Assembly (NCBI RefSeq): GCF_014648915.1 | Contig: NZ_BMSA01000013.1 | Location: 1-64,000, forward strand | DNA: 64,000 bases | Direction of reading: 5' to 3' | Origin: Streptomyces phaeofaciens | GTDB taxonomy: Bacteria > Actinomycetota > Actinomycetes > Streptomycetales > Streptomycetaceae | Shown: piece by piece, positions 18,101 to 25,707 of the stretch | Layout of the letters: each line of letters begins with the position of its first letter | Position numbering within the stretch: position 1 is the first letter of the stretch | Translations under genes and position numbers: made by a program | Notes under the pieces: generated by a model | Seen by the model: the letters and a program-made list of their open reading frames with translations, nothing else | Database searches by the model: none | Told to the model about the DNA's origin: nothing

Positions 18101-18913
18101 GTCGGGGGCGATGAGGACGCGGTGTCCCGCGGCCGTGGCGCGCCAGCACAGGTCGACGTCGTCGCGCATCAGGGGCAGCCGGCGGTCGAAGCCGCCGAGT
18201 TCCTCGAAGACGTCGCGGCGGACGAGCATGCCGGCGGTGGACACGGACAGCACGGGCCGGACGTGGTCGTGCTGGCCCTGGTCCTGTTCGCGGCGGTCCA
18301 GGCCGGTCCAGCGGCGGCCGGAGTGGGCGATGGTGACGCCGACCTCGAGGAGCTGCCGGCGGTCGTACCAGCCGCGCAGCTTGGGTCCGACGACGGCGAC
18401 GTCGTCACGGCCCAGTTCGAGTTCGTTGTCCACGACGCGCAGCAGTTCGGCCAGCGCGTCCGGTTCGGGGGCGCAGTCGTCGTGCAGCAGCCACAGCCAC
18501 TGGATCGGCTCGCCGTGCGGCAGCTCGGGCAGGTCGTAGGTGTCGTCGCGCCAGGAGCGCGTGACGGGGTCCCAGCCGCTGGGCCGCTTCAGGTAGGGCA
18601 GTTCCTCGGGGGTGAGGACCGGCGCCGTGCGGTTGGCCTCCTCGACGGCCTGGCCGAAGCCGGTGCGCCGGGCGAGGTGCAGTACGCGGTCGTCGCCGAG
18701 GGCGTCGGTGACCAGTTGCGCGGAGTGGTCCGAGCTGCCGGTGTCGGCGGCCATCACGGACTGGACGGGGCGCTCCTGGCCGAGCAGCCCGGCGAGCGCG
18801 TCGGGCAGCCAGCGGGCACCGTCGTGGGCGACGAGGACCGCGGTCACGACATGACGCGGGAACTCAGGTGTGGCAGCGTCGCGGTGGGCTGCCGTGTGGC
18901 TGTGCACGGACAT
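15170..18913 (-). CDS. large membrane family 2 glycosyltransferase
   Basis: A 1247-residue protein. Residues about 20-290 form a GT-A glycosyltransferase domain with VTAVLVAHDGARWLP at the start, AADTGSSD for nucleotide binding, LLHDDCAPEPDAL as the metal-binding DxD region and RDDVDLCWRA as the catalytic-base region. From about 320 to 880 there are some twelve membrane segments. An extracellular beta domain follows (about 900-1030), then one more membrane segment. The last 170 residues are a cytoplasmic tail very rich in Gln, Tyr, Gly and Pro with imperfect YDP/YDQ repeats. It probably transfers sugars to a lipid carrier or envelope polymer; the acceptor is unknown. ATG start MSVHSHTAAH. It is co-transcribed with the DUF5719 gene. 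Confidence 0.9.
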   Translation of the reverse strand: MSVHSHTAAHRDAATPEFPRHVVTAVLVAHDGARWLPDALAGLLGQERPVQSVMAADTGSSDHSAQLVTDALGDDRVLHLARRTGFGQAVEEANRTAPVLTPEELPYLKRPSGWDPVTRSWRDDTYDLPELPHGEPIQWLWLLHDDCAPEPDALAELLRVVDNELELGRDDVAVVGPKLRGWYDRRQLLEVGVTIAHSGRRWTGLDRREQDQGQHDHVRPVLSVSTAGMLVRRDVFEELGGFDRRLPLMRDDVDLCWRATAAGHRVLIAPDAVVRHAEAASRERRAVDCAGRTTASPHKVDKAGAVYTLLVNSRTALLPWILLRLVLGTLMRTLAYLVGKVPGQAVDEIRGLLGTLLRPERIIAGRRNRGRPVVEKDELRPLFPPPGATVRATVEQVAGNLFGANDAETPGGAGRHGGGIESGPGGDDADFLQIEQFARLKRIARKPGPVLFLVLLFVSLVACRNLLGGGALAGGALLPAPADASELWSRYLDAWHPVGAGGTPSAPPYLAIIAALATLLLGSTGLALTVLLVCSVPLAGVAAYFASRPLVESRLLRAWGAVAYAFLPAATGALAGGRVGTAVLAVLLPLIARAGIAASGLANRSGARGSWRATWAYALLLTITTAFTPIVWPIALVLGLAVVAVRRTEIAAYGLRFLAQLGTPLLILAPWSLTLLPTGFFTQAGLDHGASTASALDLLAASPGGPGTVDGLMLIGIVLAALAALLRGQRQSGIWTAWAVALVGLVFAVLSNASTWAGPATLVYGIALLAGAVIGADGARARVAEQSFGWRQPVAALIAFASAAGPLLLAAGWMIGGADGPLERRDPVQVPAFVAEEAGTRDQARTLVLDSDSAAHVGYMLVRGSGARLGDAELAAADGENAALDKVVANLVAGSGADQSDELGKFAVRYVLVHKGAPREVTRVLDATPGLSRLSQKDGSALWRLDQEVSRAAIIAADREGTPIPVAAGPVEIHTTIPDGTDGRILRLADAAADGWTATLDGKALTRTSVDGWAQGFELPASGGKLDVTYDDPFTHTAWLWAQGFLALVLVVLALPGRRRDVDDDLPEEETVPAQAVDGEGRRARRLRAQAEEAEETEAAGEPGVSVHDDGFPPPATAPDGSETPISLPQQQSYDMGVPPGEQVPDWGRDQADYAGAEYGGYRNEQYQGAEQQYPAGGYDQQSYDPYQAGQYDPYAYDGQAQQAPYDPGYGYDQGYGNQGYDPAYDPAQQAEHPHGTGSERPDGSQQ

Positions 18914-19086
18914 CGAGGTACGGGCCCCGGTTCGGTGGACTGTGGTGGACGCCTGCGCCCTGTGGGGGCGTCGGGGTGTCTCGGACGAGCGCCCACACTA
19001 TCGGCTGGGCATGACCAAGGCCCGCCGCCTGTGGACAACCCACCTGCGACGGGCCGTTCGCCGCGTCCTGTGTCCGTGCAAAGGCC

Positions 19087-19350
19087 TCAGACGGCCGCCT
19101 TCTTCAGCCGGCGGCGCTCCCGCTCGGACAGACCGCCCCAGATGCCGAAGCGCTCGTCGTTGGCGAGCGCGTATTCGAGGCACTCGGAGCGGACCTCGCA
19201 GGCGAGACAGACCTTCTTGGCCTCGCGCGTGGAGCCGCCCTTCTCGGGGAAGAAGGACTCGGGATCGGTCTGGGCGCACAGCGCGCGCTCCTGCCAGCCG
19301 AGTTCCTCGCCCGCGTCGTCGACCAGCAGTTGCTGCACCAGCTCGGTCAT
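19087..19350 (-). CDS. whiB: WhiB, sporulation iron-sulfur transcription factor
   Basis: An 87-residue protein with a [4Fe-4S] cluster that controls septation of aerial hyphae together with WhiA. The four cluster cysteines are visible in ALCAQTD, VCLACEVR and SECLEY. They are followed by the GIWGG turn and the basic DNA-binding end ERERRRLKKAAV. The sequence is nearly identical to my recollection of S. coelicolor WhiB, including MTELVQQLLVDDA. A GAGGGG ribosome site precedes the ATG. The gene is monocistronic, and whiB is usually flanked by this same glycosyltransferase gene. Confidence 0.96.
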   Translation of the reverse strand: MTELVQQLLVDDAGEELGWQERALCAQTDPESFFPEKGGSTREAKKVCLACEVRSECLEYALANDERFGIWGGLSERERRRLKKAAV

Positions 19351-19424
19351 GTGCGCCCCTCGCTCTGTCTTTCGCGTCCCCGTGACGTGGCCGTTACCGA
19401 TTGCGGCTGAACGACACGAGTGAA

Positions 19425-19454
19425 ATTACAAGTGTGCTGCTCCGGGCGAGTCAA
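19425..19454 (-). promoter_or_regulatory. whiB promoter
   Basis: On the minus strand: -35 TTGACT (19449-19454), 18-bp spacer and -10 TGTAAT (19425-19430), about 75 bp upstream of the whiB start. It resembles the vegetative sigma-HrdB consensus. whiB of S. coelicolor is known to have two promoters; I cannot place the second confidently. Confidence 0.6.
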
Positions 19455-20070
19455 GCCGAGATCTGCTATTGGGCCCCTTATTCACTCTGCGGAACCAAGG
19501 CCATGCGTTAAGTGTTCAAATCGCCATAAACCTTGACACGCAGACGCGACCCCGGTGGACCCCGGCCCCACACAGCGGTTCGTACGGGGGAAGACGTCCA
19601 AAGGGTCGATCTCGTTGCGGCACGCGCGCGGAAGCGAACCTGATCACAGTCGGATCACGGGATCATCAGGAAGCTTGCGCGCCCGGCATGTGCCGCATGT
19701 GTCCCGGTCCGCGAATGAACAAACCTTTCGTCTCGGAGATGAACCGGATGAGGTGAACCATGTCCCACATACCGGGCGTCGAGTTGACAGTGAAGGTGTG
19801 AACCGGTGTCCTTGTGGGCATGCTCGCGAACTCGGCACTCACCTCGACCCGCTCCGCCGGGTCCCACGGTGCTGCCCGTGCTCGCTGTAGCTGTTGTTGC
19901 TGTTCCAGCTGTTGAGCCCAACGCGCTCCGGCTGCCTCCGAGTCCACCGCGACCCGGCTGCCGTTTCCCCCTTGGCCCGCACCAGGGCGCCTCTGTTCCA
20001 CCCGCGATCCGGGCGGACGGTCCGTGAAACCCCAGCCCCCCACTTCTTCCGCCGAGGAACCACGCACCCC
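19455..20070. other. long intergenic region between whiB and cysteine dioxygenase
   Basis: About 600 bp with lower GC than the genes around it and no convincing coding frame. It contains TTGACA at 19533-19538 and 19784-19789 on the plus strand, neither followed by a good -10 box at 17-18 bp. The length fits a regulatory region for the developmentally controlled whiB and for the divergent dioxygenase gene. I see no RNA gene in it. Confidence 0.5.
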
Positions 20071-20625
20071 ATGAACAGCGACAGCGACCTCCAGATCGCC
20101 GGCGACATCCTCGAAGTACCGCACCTCCTCCAGGCGCCGCGCGAGCACCCGGTCACCGTGGCCGAGTTCGTCGGCCTGGCCCGTTCCCTGGCCGCCGACC
20201 GCGGCCGGTGGGAACACCTCGTCCGTTACGACGCCGCCAGCCGCTGGTACCACCGGCTGAGCACCGGTCCGGGCTACGAGGTGTGGCTGCTGTCCTGGGT
20301 GCCCGGGCAGGGCAGCGGGCTGCACGACCACGGCCTGTCCTCCGGTGTGCTGACCGTCCTGGACGGCGAGCTGACCGAGCGCACCGAGCGGGGCGAGCGG
20401 GTCCTGGGGGCGGGCGCGCAGCGGGTGTTCGCGCCGGGGTACGTCCACGAGGTCGTCAACGACGCGCTGGAGCCGGCGGTGAGCCTGCACGTGTACTTCC
20501 CGGGGCTGACCGAGATGCCGATGCACGACCGGTCCCCGGTCGGCGCGGCCGCGGGGACCCCGGGGACCCCCATGGCCTGCGCGGCCCGTGACACGCACGA
20601 CGAGCTGGACACCGTCGGCGCGTAG
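20071..20625 (+). CDS. cysteine dioxygenase family protein
   Basis: A 184-residue cupin that oxidises cysteine (or another thiol) to a sulfinate. The iron-binding histidines appear in SGLHDHGLSSGV and in GYVHEVVND. The tyrosine-bearing segment YEVWLLSW precedes them. ATG start (MNSDSDLQIA), 11 bp after GAGGAA. Upstream in-frame residues are Pro/Arg-rich and not family-like. The C-terminal 30 residues after the cupin are low complexity. This gene adjoins whiB in S. coelicolor as well, by recall. Confidence 0.88.
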   Translation: MNSDSDLQIAGDILEVPHLLQAPREHPVTVAEFVGLARSLAADRGRWEHLVRYDAASRWYHRLSTGPGYEVWLLSWVPGQGSGLHDHGLSSGVLTVLDGELTERTERGERVLGAGAQRVFAPGYVHEVVNDALEPAVSLHVYFPGLTEMPMHDRSPVGAAAGTPGTPMACAARDTHDELDTVGA

Positions 20626-20776
20626 CGAGGAGGGGGCGCCTGCGGCCGCTTCGGGCCCCGGGCGGCGGTGACGTGTTCGGGCGGGTGACTCGTACGGGTG
20701 GCGGGGATGTACACAGACGGCCGCTTGCCCACAACCGCCCGGTGAGGTGTCGTCGCGGCCTGCGAGACTGGCTCCC

Positions 20777-21736
20777 ATGCGCATTGTGGTTCTTGCAGGC
20801 GGTATCGGCGGTGCCCGGTTCCTGCGCGGTCTGAAGCGGGCCGTGCCGGACGCGGACATCACGGTCATCGGCAACACCGGTGACGACATCCATCTCTTCG
20901 GGCTGAAGGTCTGCCCCGACCTCGACACGGTGATGTACACGCTCGGCGGCGGCATCAACGAGGAGCAGGGCTGGGGCCGGGCCGACGAGACCTTCCATCT
21001 GAAGGAGGAGCTCGCGGCGTACGGCGTCGGACCCGAGTGGTTCGGGCTGGGCGACCGGGACTTCGCCACGCACATCGTGCGGACCCAGATGATCGGCGCC
21101 GGGTATCCGCTGAGCGCGGTGACCGAGGCGCTGTGCGACCGGTGGAAGCCCGGGGTGCGGCTGATCCCGATGAGCGACGACCGGGTCGAGACGCATGTCG
21201 CCGTCGAGCTGGACGGCGAACGCAGGGTGATCCACTTCCAGGAGTACTGGGTGCGGCTGCGGGCGTCGGTGCCGGCGGAGGCGATCGTGCCGGTCGGAGC
21301 CGAGCAGGCCAAGCCCGCGCCGGGGGTGCTGGAGGCGATCGCGGAGGCGGATGTCGTGCTGTTCCCGCCGTCGAACCCGGTCGTCTCCGTCGGCACGATC
21401 CTCGCCGTGCCCGGCATCCGCGAGGCGATCGCCGAGGCCGGGGTGCCGGTGGTGGGCCTCTCCCCCATCGTCGGCGACGCGCCGGTGCGCGGGATGGCCG
21501 ACAAGGTGCTGGCGGCGGTGGGCGTGGAGTCGACGGCCGCTGCGGTGGCCGAGCACTACGGCTCGGGGCTGCTCGACGGCTGGCTCGTGGACACCGTGGA
21601 CGCGGGGTCGGTGGAGCGGGTCGAGGCGGCGGGGATCCGCTGCCGGGCCGTACCGCTGATGATGAGCGATCCGGACGCGACCGCGCGGATGGCCCGCGAG
21701 GCGCTGGCGCTGGCGGAGGAGGTGCGCGGGGCATGA
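20777..21736 (+). CDS. cofD: 2-phospho-L-lactate transferase (F420 biosynthesis)
   Basis: A 319-residue enzyme, called FbiA in mycobacteria. It transfers a phospholactate-type unit to the deazaflavin Fo to give F420-0 or its dehydro form. Signatures: N-terminal MRIVVLAGGIGGARFL, VIGNTGDDIHLFGL with the metal-binding aspartates, CPDLDTVMYTL, and LFPPSNPVVSVGTIL. The ATG start has no good ribosome site. The stop overlaps the start of cofE by 4 bp (ATGA), so the two are translationally coupled. Confidence 0.95.
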   Translation: MRIVVLAGGIGGARFLRGLKRAVPDADITVIGNTGDDIHLFGLKVCPDLDTVMYTLGGGINEEQGWGRADETFHLKEELAAYGVGPEWFGLGDRDFATHIVRTQMIGAGYPLSAVTEALCDRWKPGVRLIPMSDDRVETHVAVELDGERRVIHFQEYWVRLRASVPAEAIVPVGAEQAKPAPGVLEAIAEADVVLFPPSNPVVSVGTILAVPGIREAIAEAGVPVVGLSPIVGDAPVRGMADKVLAAVGVESTAAAVAEHYGSGLLDGWLVDTVDAGSVERVEAAGIRCRAVPLMMSDPDATARMAREALALAEEVRGA

Positions 21737-23037
21737 GCGTGGAGACCGGTTACCGGGTCTGGGCCGTGGCCGGGCTGCCGGAGGTGCAGGGCGGGGACGA
21801 CCTCGCCAAGCTGATCGCCGCCGCCGAGCCGTCACTCGCCGACGGAGACGTGCTGCTGGTCACGTCGAAGATCGTGTCCAAGGCGGAGGGGCGGATCGTC
21901 ACGGCCGGCGACCGGGAGGCCGCGATCGACGCCGAGACCGTACGGGTCGTGGCGCGGCGCGGGGCGCTGCGGATCGTCGAGAACCGGCAGGGGCTGGTGA
22001 TGGCGGCGGCGGGCGTGGACGCCTCCAACACCCCGTCCGGGACCGTGCTGTTGCTGCCCGAGGACCCGGACGCGTCCGCGCGGACCATCCGGGACGGGCT
22101 GCGGGACGCGCTCGGGGTGGACGTCGGGGTCGTCGTCACCGACACCTCCGGCCGGCCCTGGCGCGCCGGGCTCACGGACGTCGCGATCGGCGCCGCGGGC
22201 GTGCGGGTCCTGGACGATCTGCGCGGCGGCACGGACGCGCACGGCAACCCGCTGAGCGCGACGGTCGTGGCGACGGCGGACGAACTGGCGGCCGCCGGTG
22301 ACCTGGTGAAGGGGAAGGCGGCCGGGCTGCCCGTCGCCGTGGTGCGCGGACTGGCGCATGTGGTGGCGGAGGGCGACGGGGACGGCGCTCGGGCCATGGT
22401 GCGCGGCGCGCGCGACGACATGTTCCGGCTCGGGACGTCGGAGGCGGTGCGGCTGGCGGTCACCCAGCGGCGGACCGTGCGGGCCTTCACCGACGAGCCG
22501 GTCGATCCCGGTGCGGTACGGCGGGCGGTGGCCGCGGCCGTGACGGCACCGGCACCGCACCACACGACGCCGTGGCGGTTCGTGCTGCTGGAGTCGGCGG
22601 AGTCCCGGGCCGGGCTCCTGGACGCGATGCGGGACGCGTGGATCGCGGATCTGCGGCGGGACGGAAAGTCCGAGGAGTCGATCGCCAAGCGGGTGCGGCG
22701 CGGGGACGTGCTGCGGAACGCGCCGTATCTGGTGGTGCCGTGTCTCGTCATGGACGGCTCGCACCACTACGGGGACGCGCGGCGGGACGGGGCCGAGCGG
22801 GAGATGTTCGTGGTCGCGGCCGGGGCGGGCGTGCAGAACTTCCTGGTCGCGCTGGCCGGGGAGCGGCTGGGCTCCGCGTGGGTGTCGTCGACGATGTTCT
22901 GCCGGGACGTGGTGCGGGACGTGCTGGGGCTGCCGAAGGGGTGGGATCCGATGGGAGCGGTGGCTGTCGGACACGCGGCGGAGGAGCCGAGGACCCGGCC
23001 CGAGCGGGAAGTGGAGGCCTTTGTCGAGGTGCGGTGA
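21733..23037 (+). CDS. cofE: F420-0:gamma-glutamyl ligase with C-terminal nitroreductase-like domain
   Basis: A 434-residue bifunctional protein like mycobacterial FbiB. Residues about 1-240 are the CofE ligase, which adds gamma-linked glutamates to F420-0. Its motifs VTSKIVSKAEGR, VTDTSGRPWRAGLTDVAIG and GKAAGLPVAVV are present. Residues about 245-430 are an FMN-dependent nitroreductase fold (RRTVRAFTDEPVDP, PHHTTPWRFVLL, GSAWVSSTMFC), which in FbiB reduces dehydro-F420-0 and helps elongate the tail. ATG overlaps the cofD stop. Confidence 0.94.
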   Translation: MSVETGYRVWAVAGLPEVQGGDDLAKLIAAAEPSLADGDVLLVTSKIVSKAEGRIVTAGDREAAIDAETVRVVARRGALRIVENRQGLVMAAAGVDASNTPSGTVLLLPEDPDASARTIRDGLRDALGVDVGVVVTDTSGRPWRAGLTDVAIGAAGVRVLDDLRGGTDAHGNPLSATVVATADELAAAGDLVKGKAAGLPVAVVRGLAHVVAEGDGDGARAMVRGARDDMFRLGTSEAVRLAVTQRRTVRAFTDEPVDPGAVRRAVAAAVTAPAPHHTTPWRFVLLESAESRAGLLDAMRDAWIADLRRDGKSEESIAKRVRRGDVLRNAPYLVVPCLVMDGSHHYGDARRDGAEREMFVVAAGAGVQNFLVALAGERLGSAWVSSTMFCRDVVRDVLGLPKGWDPMGAVAVGHAAEEPRTRPEREVEAFVEVR

Positions 23038-23116
23038 GGCGAGGTGAGGTGAGGTGAGTGTGGCGGTGAGGTGCGCGTCGCCGTGCGGTGAGCTGCGCGG
23101 TGCGGTGAGCTGCGCG
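23038..23116. repeat. GAGGT microsatellite and 17-bp direct repeat after cofE
   Basis: Three to four tandem GAGGT units (about 23041-23056) are followed by two perfect, adjacent 17-bp copies of GTGCGGTGAGCTGCGCG (23083-23099 and 23100-23116). The block lies between the cofE stop and the DNA glycosylase gene and looks like a slippage-generated, non-coding repeat. Confidence 0.8.
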
Positions 23117-23235
23117 TGGCGGCCTGAGCCCCGTGGGCCGCAGGAGGTGTCGGGCGTGGTGGCGGGTTTTCGGCCTACCCTCGTAGGGCCCCTTCCGGAC
23201 GTGAGGGACACCCCGACCCTTTGAGGACCTCAGCC

Positions 23236-24249
23236 GTGGCAGGACGATTCTCTCCCCGGCCCACGCGTACGACCGTGCGCGGAGGCGAGGTCGCCGTGCC
23301 CGCGGGGCTGCCCCGGCCCACTCGCGCGGTGAGCGGGCGGGTGCGGACCTGGGTGCCGGCGGGGCCGGTCGACCTGGGGCTGGTGCTGGGGCCGCTGCGG
23401 CGGGGGCCCGCCGATCCCACGTTCCGGGCGATGCCGGACGGGTCCGTGTGGCGGGCCAGTCTGACGCACACCGGACCCGGGACCCTGCGGGTCTCGGTGG
23501 ACCCGGGCGGCGGTGCCGTACGGGGCGAGGCGTGGGGGCCCGGGGCGGAGTGGCTGCTGGAGGGGATGCCGGATCTGCTCGGCGCCTCGGACGATCCGGA
23601 GGCGTTCGCGCCACGGCACCGGGTGGTGGCGACGGCACGGCATCGGCGACCGGGGTTGCGGCTGACGCGCACCGGGCTGGTGCTGGAGTCGTTGATCCCG
23701 TCGGTTCTGGAGCAGAAGGTCACGACGGACGAGGCGTACCGGGCGTGGCGGTCGCTGGTGCGGAAGTTCGGGGAGCCGGCGCCGGGGCCCGCGGCGGGCG
23801 GGCGGCTGTGGGTGATGCCGGCGCCTCGGACGTGGGCGCTGATTCCGTCCTGGGAGTGGCACCGGGCGGGGGTCGACAACAAGCGGGCGTCGACGATTCT
23901 GCGGGCGGTCCGGGTCGCGGGCCGGCTGGAGGAGGCCATGGGGCTGGAGGCGGGTGCGGCGCAGGCCCGGCTGGAGGTGGTGCCGGGGATCGGGCCGTGG
24001 ACGTCGGCCGAGACGGTGCAGCGCAGTCATGGGGCGGCGGACGCGGTGACGGTGGGCGATCTGCATCTGCCGGGCATCGTGGGGTGGGCGCTGGCCGGGA
24101 ACCGTGAGGCGGACGACGCGGCGATGCTGGAGCTGCTGGAGCCGTATGCCGGGCAGCGGCATCGGGCGGCCCGGTTGATCCTGCTGAGCGGGCGGGTCCC
24201 GGCACGGCGGGCGCCGCGGATGCCTCGGGGGGACATCGGGAAGCTGTGA
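23236..24249 (+). CDS. AlkA-like DNA-3-methyladenine glycosylase (HhH-GPD)
   Basis: A 337-residue base-excision repair protein. The N-terminal 160 residues form the beta-rich AlkA-type domain. Then come the helical core with IPSVLEQKVTTDEAYRAW, the helix-hairpin-helix LEVVPGIGPWTSAET and the catalytic-aspartate region VTVGDLHLPGIVGW. GTG start (VAGRFSPRPTR) is preceded by GAGGAC at 7 bp. It lies 198 bp after cofE and convergent to the nucleotidyltransferase gene. There is no iron-sulfur cysteine set, consistent with AlkA rather than MutY or Nth. Confidence 0.87.
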   Translation: MAGRFSPRPTRTTVRGGEVAVPAGLPRPTRAVSGRVRTWVPAGPVDLGLVLGPLRRGPADPTFRAMPDGSVWRASLTHTGPGTLRVSVDPGGGAVRGEAWGPGAEWLLEGMPDLLGASDDPEAFAPRHRVVATARHRRPGLRLTRTGLVLESLIPSVLEQKVTTDEAYRAWRSLVRKFGEPAPGPAAGGRLWVMPAPRTWALIPSWEWHRAGVDNKRASTILRAVRVAGRLEEAMGLEAGAAQARLEVVPGIGPWTSAETVQRSHGAADAVTVGDLHLPGIVGWALAGNREADDAAMLELLEPYAGQRHRAARLILLSGRVPARRAPRMPRGDIGKL

Positions 24250-24290
24250 GGCGTGCGCGGAGAAGCCTCTCCGCGCGCCCTCTCCTCGCG

Positions 24291-24359
24291 CCCGCCGGGC
24301 CTCGCGCCGAACGCCCGCCGGGCCTCGCGCCGAACGCCGGTCGGGCCTCGTGCCGAACG
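24291..24359. repeat. 23-bp tandem repeat, three copies
   Basis: Units at 24291-24313, 24314-24336 (identical) and 24337-24359 (four differences), each ending GCCGAACG. The array lies between two convergent genes, and its last unit forms the left arm of the hairpin at 24354-24393. Confidence 0.88.
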
Positions 24360-24393
24360 CCGGTCAGGTCGTGGGGCGACCCGCCGGCGTTCG
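24354..24393. terminator. hairpin between convergent genes
   Basis: A 10-bp perfect stem (24354-24363 with 24384-24393) and 20-nt loop, between the ends of the glycosylase and nucleotidyltransferase genes. It could terminate in both directions; the long loop makes it weaker than others in the window. Confidence 0.45.
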
Positions 24394-24450
24394 GACGCAG
24401 GGCCCTCCGGGCCACCGGTCGTACGGGCCACCGGTCGGAGGGGAAGCGGG

Positions 24451-25533
24451 CTACTGGTCCGAGGAGAAGCGGACCGCTCCCGCCGGGATCTGGGCGTCGC
24501 ACCAGATGCGGGCACCCTCGCGGAGTTCGTTGTCGGGGCCGATGATCGCGCCGTCGCCGATCACCGTGCCGGTGAGGACCGAGCGTTCGCCGACCCGGGC
24601 ACGGGTGCCGATGAGGGAGTCGGTGATGACCGCGCCGGGCTCGATGACGGCGCCGGGCAGGATCGTCGAGCCGAAGACCCGCGCGCCCTCCGCCACGAAC
24701 GCGCCCTCGCCGACCACCGTGCCGCCGGTCAGCTTCGCGTCCGCCGCGACGATCGCCGTCGGCAGGATCAGACGGTCGCCGCAGCGGCCGGGAACGGCGG
24801 GCGACGGGGCCCGGCCGAGGACGAGGTCCGCCGAGCCGCGGACGAAGGCGGCCGGTGTGCCCAGGTCCAGCCAGTACGTCGAGTCCACCATGCCCTGGAG
24901 GTGGGCCCCGGCGGACAGGAGGTCGGGGAACGTCTCCCGCTCGACCGAGACCGGGCGGCCCAGGGGGATCGTGTCGATGACCGAACGGCGGAACACGTAC
25001 GCGCCCGCGTTGATCTGGTCGGTGACGATCTCCTCGGGTGTCTGGGGTTTCTCCAGGAAGGCGAGGACCTTGCCCGTGTCGTCGGTGGGTACCAGGCCGT
25101 AGGCCCGGGGGTCCGTCACCTTCGTCAGGTGGAGGGAGACGTCCGCGCGCGTCGTCTCGTGCGTCGCCACCAGGCGTCTGATGTCCAGGCCCGTGAGGAT
25201 GTCGCCGTTGAAGACCAGCACCGGGTCGTCGGGACCCGAGTGCAGCCGGGACGCCACGTTGCGGATGGCGCCGCCGGTGCCGAGGGGCTCGTCCTCCGTG
25301 ACGTACTCGATGTGGAGGCCCAGCGACGAGCCGTCACCGAAGTGCGGTTCGAAGACCTCGGCCAGATAGCTCGTCGCGAGGACGATGTGGTCAACCCCCG
25401 CCGCCTTGGCCCGCGCCAGCTGGTGCGTCAGGAACGGCACGCCGGCCGCCCTGACCATGGGCTTGGGCGTGTGCACCGTGAGCGGGCGCAGTCGGGTGCC
25501 CTTGCCGCCGACCAGGAGGATCGCTTCTGTCAC
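24451..25533 (-). CDS. mannose-1-phosphate guanylyltransferase-like sugar nucleotidyltransferase
   Basis: A 360-residue enzyme. Residues 1-235 are the nucleotidyltransferase domain with ILLVGGKGTRLRPLT, TPKPMVRAAGVPFL, VFNGDILTG and INAGAYVFRR. The C-terminal part (about 250-360) is a left-handed beta-helix of hexapeptide repeats (GTVVGEGAFVAEGARV and similar). This architecture fits bacterial GDP-mannose pyrophosphorylases of the ManC/RmlA-like type. It would use mannose-1-phosphate from the manB product, though glucose-1-phosphate specificity cannot be excluded. GTG start. The gene ends against a convergent DNA glycosylase. Confidence 0.85.
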   Translation of the reverse strand: MTEAILLVGGKGTRLRPLTVHTPKPMVRAAGVPFLTHQLARAKAAGVDHIVLATSYLAEVFEPHFGDGSSLGLHIEYVTEDEPLGTGGAIRNVASRLHSGPDDPVLVFNGDILTGLDIRRLVATHETTRADVSLHLTKVTDPRAYGLVPTDDTGKVLAFLEKPQTPEEIVTDQINAGAYVFRRSVIDTIPLGRPVSVERETFPDLLSAGAHLQGMVDSTYWLDLGTPAAFVRGSADLVLGRAPSPAVPGRCGDRLILPTAIVAADAKLTGGTVVGEGAFVAEGARVFGSTILPGAVIEPGAVITDSLIGTRARVGERSVLTGTVIGDGAIIGPDNELREGARIWCDAQIPAGAVRFSSDQ

Positions 25534-25707
25534 CTTCGTCTCTGCTTCCTGCCGGGACCGGCCGAACTGTCTATCGGCCGGCCAGTGTATGCAGACCGTG
25601 TGTGGCGCCTTCGAGGCCGTGCGGTGTTCCGTCCCAGTCCCAGGAGACTGTCCCCCCGACGGCTGATGAATGTGCCCCCCGCTGAGCGTGCTCCCCGGCC
25701 GGCGGCC

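Noticed and set aside
15209..19423. Very long open frame on the plus strand opposite the giant glycosyltransferase
   Set aside because: Long antisense frames are expected in high-GC DNA. The translation is Gly/Val/Asp-rich without family features, while the minus-strand frame has clear domains.
19784..19812. TTGACA as the promoter of cysteine dioxygenase
   Set aside because: The expected -10 position at 17-18 bp reads TGTCCT or GTCCTT, a poor match, and it lies about 280 bp from the start.
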